A stretch of DNA of 64,000 nt from Phytophthora hibernalis (taxonomy: Eukaryota > Oomycota > Peronosporomycetes > Peronosporales > Peronosporaceae): assembly GCA_012656075.1 (NCBI GenBank), contig JAAKBF010000347.1:62001-126000 (forward strand), given 5' to 3'. Shown here piece after piece: positions 1-9,895 of the stretch. The translations under genes and the position numbers were made by a program. Position 1 is the stretch's first letter, and each line of letters begins with the position of its first letter. Below the pieces are notes generated by a model. It searched no databases and was not told the origin of the DNA. It saw nothing but the letters and a program-made list of their open reading frames with translations.

Positions 1-790
1 CCCACAATGGGCACCCAGAAGTAGTAGTGATTGAGCGAGAAGACGTGCGAGCCCCAACCGGCGGTGAGCATCATGAGCCGCGGGCCGAAGTCACGCGCCG
101 GGTTGATAGCACATCCCGTGTTTACGCTGAAAGCCATACCGATGCCCACCACGAGCAGCGCCACGGCGCTGGGGGCGCTGAACGGACTGGCCGGTCGGTT
201 GTGCTGGTCCAGCACCGCAAAGATGCCGCCCACCAGCAGCGCCGTGGCGAACACCTCGGTCAGGAACGCGATGAAGTTGGACACGTACTCGTTCGGGTAC
301 GTGGCGAAGATGGCGTGGGTGGTCTGCCGTTCGGGGTCGACCACATTGAGCAGCGGTCGGTACAGCACGTAGATGAAGAGTGCAGCCAGGTAGGAGGCCA
401 GCGTCTGTGCGGCCACGTAGGACGGCACTTTTTCCACGGGAACATGCCGTAGAGCGCGGCGGTGGTGGTGATGGCCGGGTTCAGGTGCGAACCGGAGACG
501 CCGCCGGCGATGTGGATGCCGAAGAGCACGCCGATGCCCCAGCCGAAGACGATCTGCGTGAAGTCGCCATACTTGCTGTCGCTCAGGATGGACTGGCACG
601 TCGCGCCCAGACCGAAGCTCGTCATGACGAAGACGGCCACGAACTCGGCGAGGATCTCGCGGACGTGCGGGTTCTTGACGGCGAATCGACTCGGGTTCAC
701 GACGGGGCCGCCGTTCACCGCGGCTTCGTGGGCTTCCAGGTCCATGTAGCCGTGCTCGGTCTTGTCCGCAGCGTGTGAAGGGGTCGCCAT
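1..790 (-). CDS. Aquaglyceroporin (MIP family), partial at window edge, one frameshift
   Basis: Membrane channel for water, glycerol or other small solutes. The reading frame starts at ATG 790 (MATPSHAADKTEHGY) and runs toward position 1, where the C-terminus is lost. The first half-helix box is SGSHLNPAIT near 470-500. The second is NPARDFGPR near 85-115; the Asp after NPAR is typical of aquaglyceroporins rather than strict water channels. Several hydrophobic helices surround both boxes. The frame breaks in the T run at 429-433 (five A on the coding strand); one extra base restores K-K-V-P and the rest of the channel. A longer open frame to 907 has no better start, so 790 is preferred. Family assignment is firm; solute specificity is inference. 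Confidence 0.9.
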
Positions 791-2441
791 CGCGGAGTGC
801 TGCTGGGAACGGAAGTGTCGAGCGCTCGAAGGCGAATTTGGAAATGAGCTTCCAAGTCGGCCACCTCGACTTCGAGTTGGGGCTCCAGACGGTCTCTCGT
901 TTGACAAAGATTAAAGCTTGCCTTACCACCGTAGCAATCGGTCGTGTTGAAGTTCAATGGCTCGATAGAGGTCCATTTCAGTGGTCTGCAAAGCATTAGA
1001 GTCAAGGCTCGCTCGCTCACGATGATCCCACGACGGCAACTTCAAGGCGCTGACAGTGGGTATCAGCAAGAGTAGAGCTACATGTACCAACCGGCATTCG
1101 CAGATATCCAACATCGTGATCAGCCAGATTCCAGCTCGAGTGAATCGCCGGAGGTTCGGGGCGTCCGGTGTTACCGAGAATACCAGTACAAAACAGGGTG
1201 CTTTCCTGCAGGTGTACCCCCTCAGCCGAGTGATAACTTCACAAGGCAAGAAAGCAGAGCATGGCATAATTGAGCATCACTGCAGGCGGAAAGTGCTGCT
1301 GTCTGCAGACTCCGCAGCAGCTTGAGCGAGGCTTTAAGTCGCTGCTGCGGTGACCGGCGCGCGTCGATCGGTGCCGACTCAGCTCGTTACCATCCACGTT
1401 GAAGCTGTCTGCATCGCTTCGCGGACTGCCGTCCCGCAAAACTGTTGACGTTGACAGTTCCGGCGGCACTGCGGATGTCCTCCAGTCAAAGCTGACCGGT
1501 TCTGCAGCAAAATGACAACTTTAACATCATCCGAGCACGGAGTCGCGATTTTCAGGCGAAGGAGGGCTATGTAAACCGCGTCGGACTTCAAATCAAGGCA
1601 AGCGATATTTGTCGCGCGCAACGACAGCGCCATGGAGCTTGGATGCCACACACGGACGGACGGCTTGACTGGAAGTACCAAGACGCCATCATTCCCGAGT
1701 CGGCATCGCTTCGCACCCAAGCAGAAAGTGTTGACGTTGACACTTCTTGTCCACCAATACCCTTGGTAGCCGATTTTGTCAACACCAGCTCACGAATTCA
1801 GAGGAAGACAGCGATACTCTTGAGCGCCAGCAGTCGCTCGGAGGCTCCATTTATTAATAGAGCACCGGCGACGGTGGTGGCCGAAAGGCGATAAAGACCG
1901 AGATTCTAGTTGAAGTGACTCAACGTTACCACAGCCTTATTGGCACGTGTTTGAAATGGCAGCAACGAGGCAATGCCTTCGCTGCAGATGTTTGCAGAAC
2001 CCATTTGGGATTACCTTGTAATTCAATCAGATATTAGTACTAACCAATTATTATAAAATATACTACTATTGATACTACTAATTGCAGTTTTTAAAAATAA
2101 AATAGGTATTACCGGTAATACCAGTGCTGTCTATTGTATTTGCGGAACGTTAGTAATTTACAAAACGAAGAATTTAACCTAAATTAAATAATACTACTAC
2201 AAATTTAAATGATAATGATATTAAAAATGAAACAAAGTTAGTACTAATGAGTCAAAATCCATTTTACTATCAATCCTGATACCGCATTTAACCCACATTT
2301 TGGATTTAAAGCGGAATCACCCAGCTTTCCGAGCGATTTTTTTCAAAAACCCGTGAATTTTTAGCTCGATTTTTGTAAACTCGTTTTTTTGATCTGCAAA
2401 AGTGTAGCCTTCAAGCTCAAAGCACATCGACGCTGGCCGAC
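791..2441. other. Intergenic region with AT-rich core
   Basis: No convincing gene is visible. Open frames here are short, overlapping and without domain features. About 2020-2340 is strongly AT-rich with runs of A and T, in contrast to the GC-rich coding DNA on both sides. One TACATGTA palindrome lies at 1079-1086. It probably holds the divergent promoters of the aquaglyceroporin and HBS1 genes. Confidence 0.6.
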
Positions 2442-4946
2442 ATGTCCCGCCATCGCAACGTCCGCAACCGCGCGTACTCATACGAGGACGAAGGCAGGCC
2501 GCGCACGCTCCCTCACGCCCCGTTCTCGCTTCTGTGTGTCTAACCAGCGTCTTCTCTCAGATTATGACGAATTCTACGACGACGACGAGCCCAACTCGCC
2601 CAACAGTGCGAAAAATCCTTTTACCACAATCTCCCCGAAATAGCGCCACATTTACTAACCGCAACGCCACATTTGAACGCCATGCAGACGAGTTCATGTA
2701 CCGCCGAGACTCGCCCAGCCGCCAGCGGTCCGTCTTCAGCTTCGTGCAGCAGGATGAGACCGAGCACCAGGTGGAACAGACCAGTACCAACATCGAAGAC
2801 CCCGGAGATGGCGAAATCTTGGAAGTCTTGGTACCTCAGGTGCAGCAGGCGGTGGGCAGCAGGTTCTCGACCCAGCAGATCTCCCAGGAGCTCCGTAGTG
2901 CCAACTACGACCTGGACAAGACTGTGGTGGCTCTGCTGGAGAAGGGCAAGGCCCCGTCGCAGTTGGGGGAGTGCTGCCACTGCAGATTCAGATCCCAAGA
3001 CTGGAAGCCGTGGCTCTGGCTATTGGCAGTGATGAGCCCAAGCCCAAGAAGGAGATCGTGATGCCCGCCCCGGCCAAGGGCAAAGCAATGGCAATTGGCG
3101 GAGACGGCATGGCTCCACCAAAGAAGGCTGAGGAGGAGAAGAAGGCCCCACGGATGTCGGCGGCGGATGCAGTCAACGCTGCACCGGCCATCTCGCGTGC
3201 GCAGACGCAGTTCACGCCGGCGGAGAAGAAGGCCTTCGAACGTGCGGAGTTGAAGACGCAGCAACAGGCGGAGAAGCTGGAGGAGGAAGCTCGCAGTGGA
3301 GGCAAGACCAAGATCAGTATGGTCGTGATTGGGCACGTGGATGCTGGCAAGAGTACCATTACGGGCCACTTGCTATACAAACTGGGCTACGTGAGCAAGC
3401 GACTAATGCACAAGTACGAGAAGGAATCACGCGAGGCGGGCAAGTCCTCTTTGCGTACGCCTGGGTCATGGATGCGGACGAGGACGAGCGTTCACGCGGT
3501 GTCACCATGGATGTAGGCACGAGCCACTTTGAGACGGCAACCAAGCACGTGACTTTGCTGGATGCACCAGGCCACCGTGACTTCATCCCGAAGATGATTG
3601 CGGGAGCTGCGCAAGCAGACGTGGCTGTGCTGGTTGTGCCAGCGGTGACGGGCGAATTTGAGGCGGCCTTCGAGAACTCGGGTCAGACCAAGGAGCATAC
3701 GCTTCTGGTGCGAAGTCTTGGTGTCTCGCAGATGGTCGTGGCTGTTAACAAGATGGACATGGTACACCTCTTGCTTTCGGCATTCGGGTGCCGGCTTAGT
3801 CCATACTTACACGTTGGTCGTTGTTTCACTTTCCACAGGTCAACTGGGATAAGGAGCGCTTCGACAACATCGTGCAATCGCTCTCCACTTTCCTCCAAGG
3901 CGCAGGATTCCGCCCAAAGAACCTGCGGTTCGTGCCACTCAGTGGTATAACCGGCGCTAACCTGGAGAAGACTGGTGGAGTCAAAGAGTGCTCGTGGTAC
4001 TCGGGCCCCTCGCTGGTCGAGGCCATCGGTACGTGGGCTGATCGCATTGAAATGTCTAGACAATTAATTGTCTGACGTTGCATACGGCGATGCGCAGATA
4101 CGTTTGCTCCGCCCCAACGCCAGATCGCGAAGCCTTTCCGAATGACAGTCTCAGACGTGTCCAAGTCCATGAGCCTGGGCCAAACCATTTCGGGTCGTGT
4201 CTACGCTGGCGCTGCCGCCGTGGGCGACTCGGTAAGATCTCTCTGCATTCGTATCGAATTCGTTGATGGGCGACGTGCTTACTGGTGCCATTGTTCTTGT
4301 TGCAGTTCCTCCTGATGCCGATCGGTCTACCCCTGACCGTAAAAGGTGAGTAATTTGCGTAAATCTTCCGTTATCGTTGCTGTTGCTCATGTGAACAATG
4401 CATTCCGTGAGCAGGAATGGAGCAAGATGGCGCGACCTGCACACTCGCTCGCGCGGGAGATACCATCGAGATGGGAGTCACCGGAATTGACCCGTCAGCA
4501 CTAACGTATGCACCAATACTGCAACTCTCACTGGTGTCTTACTATGCTCAATGCTAACTTTTGTGCTATGGACACAACAGTACTGGTAGCATTCTGTGCT
4601 CGATTGCGTCTCCGGTGCAGCTCGCCAAGAAGTTTGAGGCCAAGATCATGACCATGCCAGCGGTGGAAGTGCCGCTCGTGAAGGAACGTACGTGACGATC
4701 CACATGCACAACGTGGACGAGCCCGTGAACATCACGCGGCTCGTGAGCATCCTGAGCAAGACGGGCGAGGTGGAGAAGAAGAAGCCGCGCTGCATCACGC
4801 GCGAGCGCTCGGCCGTGGTGCAAATCACGTGCCAGCGCAAAATCTGTCTCGAGGAGTTCGCCAACTACCGCCAGCTGGGACGATTCACGCTGCGCGACCG
4901 CGGCAAGACGCTGGCCGCCGGCATCATCACGCAGACAATCGCTTAG
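2442..4946 (+). CDS. HBS1: HBS1-like translational GTPase (ribosome rescue)
   Basis: Partner of Dom34/Pelota that dissociates stalled ribosomes in the cytoplasm (family knowledge). The N-terminus MSRHRNVRNRAYSYEDE matches the HBS1 start; a UBA-like helical segment follows (about 2750-2950). The G domain has GHVDAGKST, DAPGHRDF and NKMD, then EF1A-like beta-barrel domains end at ITQTIA. Proposed introns are 2494-2560 (GC-AG), 2606-2687 (less certain), 3762-3838, 4029-4097, 4232-4305, 4346-4414 and 4506-4580. Three single-base gaps break the frame: G run 2965-2969, T run 3450-3452 inside the conserved K-S-S-F-A-Y-A-W stretch, and GG at 4683-4684. With one base added at each, the exons total 1995 nt, giving 664 residues, close to the usual HBS1 length. 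eRF3 and EF1A are less likely because of the N-terminus. Confidence 0.92.
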
Positions 4947-5060
4947 TGTCCATCCAGCTTCAACATCGGCTCACCATAGATCGATATGATTGCACCTATG
5001 TCGTGTTTGCGTCCCTCAGTTAGTGTACACACACCCATTTAGTGGTTATTTACACAACTC

Positions 5061-5078
5061 GCTCATTTAACATTTTGA
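5061..5078 (+). promoter_or_regulatory. Oomycete Inr + FPR core promoter of the glutaredoxin gene
   Basis: GCTCATTTAACATTTTGA matches the oomycete initiator plus flanking promoter region and ends about 30 nt before ATG 5109. This supports that start codon over the upstream in-frame codon near 5079. Confidence 0.6.
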
Positions 5079-5108
5079 GTGGATCGCCGCAGAACTTGTT
5101 GGACGAAG

Positions 5109-6454
5109 ATGGCGGCGGTGACTGGCAGCGTGGTGACCGTACAGAGCGCGGCGCAGTTCGACGAGGCGACGGCGCGCGAGTCGACGCTGTCCGTAAGCTT
5201 CTTCTGGGCCGAGTTCCATGAAGCCTGCCGCCCCAACGGACAGCTGGACGTGGTCGTGCGGCAGCTGGCGACGCTGCACCCGCGCATCCGCTTCCTCAAA
5301 GTGGCGGCCGAGGAGCTGCCTGAGCTCTCGGAGCGCTTCCAGATCGCAGTAGTACCCACTTTGTCATCGCCCAGGGACGCGCCGTGCTGGACAAGCTCGA
5401 GGGCGCCAACGTGGCTGAGTTGGCCAAGCGCGTGGACGTGCTGAGCAAGAGCGTGGCCAAGAGCAGCAGCGCGTCGACGCCCACGGCTGAGGAGACGCCC
5501 AAGCCGCTGGACGAGGCGCTGCAGTACCGTCTGCAGAAACTCATCAGCGCCTCACCCGTTATGCTCTTCATGAAGGGAAACCCATCGGAGCCAAAATGCG
5601 GCTTCAGTCGGCAGATTCTGGCGCTGCTGAACGACGACAAGATCCAGTTCGGCACCTTTGACATCCTAAACGACGACGAGGTGCGCCAGGGACTCAAGCA
5701 GTTCTCAAACTGGCCCACGTTCCCGCAACTCTACGTGAACGGCGCACTGGTCGGCGGTTTGGACATTGTCAAGGAGATGAAGGCGGACGGGTCCATCGTC
5801 GAACAGCTGGGCCTGACCAAGAACGTGGAGGAGGCCGAGGCCGCGTTCCAGGAGAGTCTGCGCGCGCTCGTGAGCTCGGCACCGGTGCTGCTGTTCATGA
5901 AGGGAACGCCGGCGGACCCCAAGTGCGGATTCAGTAAGAAGACGGTCAAACTGCTGCGCGACCAACAGATCGCCTTCAGCTCGTTCGACATCTTGAGCGA
6001 CGAGCAGGTGCGTCAGGGACTCAAGACGTTCTCCAACTGGCCCACGTACCCGCAGCTGTACGTCAAGGGTAAGCTCGTCGGCGGTCTGGACATCCTGAAC
6101 GAGATGGCGGAGGACGGCGACCTGAGTGAGCAGCTCGGCGTCGAGAAGAAGGCCAAGAAGGAGAACAAATACGAGCAGCTGATCAACCGCGCGCGCGTCA
6201 TGATCTTCATCAAGGGCTCACCCAAGCAGCCACAGTGCGGGTTCAGCCGCAAGCTTGTGGATATCCTGGACACCGAGGGCTTCAAGTACGACTATTTCGA
6301 CATCCTCACAGACGACAGCGTGCGCCAGGGACTCAAGCAGTTTTCAAACTGGCCCACGTTCCCGCAGCTTTACGTGAACGGTGAGCTCATCGGCGGACTG
6401 GACATTGTGCAGCAGCTGCAGGAGGAGGGCGAACTCGCGGAGCTCAAGGAGTAG
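5109..6454 (+). CDS. Multidomain monothiol glutaredoxin (PICOT/Grx3 type, three Grx domains)
   Basis: Cytosolic/nuclear iron-sulfur and iron-trafficking protein by family. Order: an N-terminal thioredoxin-like domain (residues about 1-105), then three Grx domains. Each Grx has a CGFS active site (coding about 5599, 5929 and 6237), a W-P-T-[FY]-P-Q-L-Y-V segment and a G-G-L-D-I glutathione-binding end. The thioredoxin part has lost the CxxC pair; one Cys remains in the equivalent loop. Animals usually have two Grx repeats; three is the plant-like arrangement. ATG 5109 is chosen because it opens the conserved MAAVTGSVV start and lies just behind an Inr/FPR motif. One base is missing in the T run 5360-5362 (P-T-F-V-I expected). 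Restored length is 448 residues. Confidence 0.95.
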
Positions 6455-6856
6455 ACGAGGAGTCCCATTGTTGCCTGCCAGAAAAATAAACATAGTTGGG
6501 AAGTGATGCACACCAGCGCACATTGCATCAATTTACACGTTAACCTCTTGAAGCAAGCTGGCTTTCCATTTAGGGGTGTTTCATTCGGGGGCAGGTTAAC
6601 TGGGGCAACTTCTAAGCCAATCAGAATCGCCTAAAATCTGCCCCAGTTGCCCTGACTTTTGAACTCAGGGCATCACCGGTAGCATTACGCTATTGCATGC
6701 ATGTCGAAGTCGTCGTCGTCCGGAGCATAAATACTTTTATTCTCAGTTTCGTCTACAAAATGGTAAAATAATGACCTTCTATCGTCCTTGCTGGCTGTCT
6801 CGCTGAGCTCTGCGTGCTGGGTAACGAACCAGTATCAACATCTTCGCTCCCGTTTC
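6455..6856. other. Short intergenic region with a small inverted repeat
   Basis: No gene seen. AACTGGGGCA at 6598-6607 is perfectly inverted at 6639-6648 (TGCCCCAGTT) with a 31-nt loop. A terminator or RNA hairpin is possible; the AATAAA-like string just after the glutaredoxin stop (about 6484) may serve polyadenylation. Confidence 0.35.
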
Positions 6857-7847
6857 TCACAGCTCGTGGCGCTCGAGGATCACGAACGAGTCCTCGAGGT
6901 GTGCGTTGGCACGAATGCTGCCGACGCTGCTCGCTGCCCGAACGGGAGTCGCACGTGGCACCACCCGCGGGCGCTCGAGCCTCATGGACGCACTCATCTC
7001 GTCCGCCTGCTCAGCCCACCGAGACGAGATAAAGTACGTCGAGCTGGCGTTGGCGGGTGCTTCCGGCAAACCCGCACCCGTCTGCAGCTCCAGCATCACG
7101 TAGTCGCTCGGGATCTGCGTCGTCTCGGCTTGCACCACCGTCGCTACTGGGATCTCTCTCTCCTGCTCCTCTCCAGCCTCCTCCACCTGTTTAGCTGGCA
7201 ACAAGTCCCCGACAGCTTCTACCGCCACCGGACTCTGCTGTCCTCCTGTGCCTGTGTAGTCTCTCTCCTCCACGAAGAAGGCGCTGCGGCTCATCCCCTT
7301 GTCCTTCGTCCACCGCACGCTGTCGTCCTTCCGGTAGTTAAACATGGAGCGACTCATCTGGTCGTACAGACTCTCGCTCGTCACTTGAGCAGCCGGGAGC
7401 TCCACGGCAGTTGGTGTCACGAGTCCGTCCACTGACAACGTGGGAACACCAGCCCCATGGGCGCCACAGGCTCCGGGGACACGTTCGGGTTCACTTCGGG
7501 CCGCACGTGGATCCGCTTGTGGCCGCGCACGTTGGCCACGTCCACCACGTGCAGCACCAGCGCCTTCTCTGGACTCTCGAACGTCTCTTGAAGTGCGCGT
7601 TGCAGCACCGAGTTGCTGCTCACCGACACGTAGCGGCGCTCGCCCGTCTCGTCGCCTGACGCCTGCAGCAGCAGAGCGATACGCATGTCGTCGCCCACGC
7701 GGTCGCGCGCCAATCGCCGCAGGAACGTGAGCCCCGCCGCGAAGAGGTACCAGGCGTCCACAGGCACAGGCTCAGCACGCGCCTGCTCCGGGAACGTCAC
7801 GAAGCAGGACGAGCGCACGACGTCTGCGCTGGCTGGGCCGCCCCCAT
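6857..7847 (-). CDS. Unassigned protein with a C-terminal LIR-like motif
   Basis: About 330 residues once two frame breaks are bridged: the C run 7841-7845 next to ATG 7847, and the G run 7442-7444. With these bridged the total is 993 nt. The N-terminal 110 residues form a compact predicted alpha/beta region with R-Y-V-S-V-S-S followed by a helix, loosely reminiscent of a PB1 fold, but I do not assert this. The middle is low-complexity and Glu-rich. The end, L-E-D-S-F-V-I-L-E-R-H-E-L, has an acidic residue before F-V-I-L, the layout of an Atg8-interacting (LIR/AIM) motif. No signal peptide or membrane segment is apparent. A selective-autophagy role is inference only. Confidence 0.6.
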
Positions 7848-8710
7848 ACTCTCAACGGTTTGCTTCGAGTAGTAGACGGACTATCGGAAAATGGGCCCAG
7901 CTTCTTCCGACCCCAAATATAGCACGGGTACCAGAAATATGGTACACACTGCCGGGAAAATTCACGTGTCGCAGAAAGTGCTGTCCCAGAGTTCACAGTA
8001 AGAGCAGATCGAGGAGGACAGCAGCGGTGACATGGTTGCTATTCTTGTCTATCTTGTGTTGGCTTCAAAGTTTCAGATATTAATAGCTTGGTTTGCAGCA
8101 AGGAACTTGGCCCGTAGCTGATGAACACATATAGCTGTTGTGTAAGACACCGCTTCGAACGACAATCAGCTCCTTGCAAGCAATTGAGACGACTTCTACG
8201 ATCGCATCGCCGATCAAAATACCAATGAGACGCCTTACTTTTCTGCCGGATAGAGTTGCGGTGTTGTACACTACATACGCATTCGAGATACCGGTGGGTT
8301 GGTAGCTACTGAGGTAGAGACGCACCGAACACCCGATAATTTCATGCGAAGCCATTTTCTGTCGCTGCACGCAATTTCAAACGGTTCCAATATGAATTAT
8401 CTGACGCTGTTTCGGCCGTGCCTTCAACCGCAGATCTGGCCAATTCTCATTCAGTACAAAAGCACTTTGGACAATTTCCATACAGTACAAGAGCAATTAC
8501 GTGTGCAGCACCCAAATTCTCAGCCCGAACCGGTCCTCCGAACCGCGGACCGCCCAGGGTTAGGTCGTGTTTTGTCTTACGCCCCGTATACTTGACTGCA
8601 TTCCAGTATGCCAAAAGCCTCCTACCCATTCATTTGGGCGCTCCTTTGCTGCGCCTCGCTCCTTGGGGCCGCACTCTTCGCTCGAATTCATCCTCGGAAA
8701 CTCTCTCAAC
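7848..8710. other. Intergenic region, divergent promoters
   Basis: Separates the minus-strand 6857-7847 gene from the plus-strand RPS5 gene. Open frames are short and unconvincing. No repeats or RNA genes recognised. Confidence 0.5.
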
Positions 8711-9489
8711 ATGGCGGAAGTTGCAACTGAAGTGAAGCTCTTTAACAAGTGGTAGGTAGCAGCTCGTACTAGGAATCTCGCAGCGCTGAGCAGTGCGCCG
8801 TCAGTGCAAGACAGCGGGGCACAATCGGGTGTGGGTTTGGTCATTTCTAGCGCACTGTGGCCATTGCAGCACCCGTTCAGAGACAGCTCGAAATTCCGTC
8901 AATCAAATCCGCGCTAATACAGGTCTTCTTGTGGCACAGGTCGTACGATGACATCAGCATCGCGGCGGACATCTCCCTGGAGGACTACATTGCCGTGAAG
9001 GGCAAGGCCGCCACGTTCCTGCCGCACACGGCGCAGCGCTACCAGAAGAAGCGCTTCCGCAAGGCGCAGTGCCCCATCACGGAGCGTCTCGTGAACGCCC
9101 TCATGCGCAAGGGCCGCAACTCGGGCAAGAAGCTCAAGGCCACGCGCATTGTCAAGCACACGCTGGAGATCATCCACCTGCTCACGGACAAGAACCCGCT
9201 GCAGGTGGTGGTGGAGGCCGTCATCAAGTCGGGCCCGCGCGAGGACTCGACCCGCGTCGGCTCGGCCGGTGTCGTGCGCCGCCAGGGCGTGGACGTGTCC
9301 CCGTTCCGTCGCGTCAACCAGGCTCTGTACCTGATCGCCACGGGTGCCCGCGAGGCGTCGTTCCGTAACGTCAAGACCATCGCCGAGTGCCTGGCTGACG
9401 AGCTGATCAACGCGTCCAAGGGCTCGTCCAACAGTTACGCTATTAAGAAGAAGGACGAGATTGAGCGTGTGGCCAAGGCCAACAGATAA
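8711..9489 (+). CDS. RPS5: 40S ribosomal protein S5 (uS7)
   Basis: Component of the small ribosomal subunit head that contacts tRNA and mRNA. Exon 1 (8711-8751) encodes MAEVATEVKLFNKW; the intron 8752-8939 (188 nt, GTAGGT...CACAG) splits the Trp codon. Exon 2 continues S-Y-D-D-I-S and carries the uS7 core (K-A-Q-C-P-I-T-E-R-L, R-K-G-R-N-S-G-K-K, G-S-A-G-V-V-R-R-Q) and ends V-A-K-A-N-R. An alternative ATG at 8857 lies within the intron and is rejected because it replaces the conserved N-terminus. Length about 196 residues, normal for the family. No frame breaks; codon use is strongly GC-biased as in other highly expressed genes. Confidence 0.97.
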
Positions 9490-9895
9490 GCGGCGAGTGC
9501 GTGGGCGTCGGGCGAGGATGCCGGCAGCTTTGCGCTTCCGGTACAGCAGAGGGAGAACAGACTTTCAGCAAAGGATCGTGTACAGGGAGTGGCAGGAGGC
9601 AGTGAACTTTTCGCTGTCGATGTGTCGCTGGCTGGTCGTTCTGCCTGCAATTGCAGCAAGGGCGTGCACGCTTCGTTGCTGGTGTGGCTGTTTTTCAGCT
9701 TTTTCAACTTCTGCCGCCTTCGACGACGAAAACATGGCGAACCGATTAAGGACCGACTTCCTTTTATTCTGCTTCATTGCCTGGAATAAAATGTGATACA
9801 CCGAGTTGTTGAGAGCACCCAACCCCGCGTTTTCATCTTCGTTTAGCTGGTCTTGTGAGTGGAAGCTGATGTTGCCTGTTTTGTCGTTGCGCAGG

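Noticed and set aside
9461..9895. Small plus-strand frames after RPS5
   Set aside because: They overlap the 3' flank of RPS5 and the kinesin end, and lack any support.
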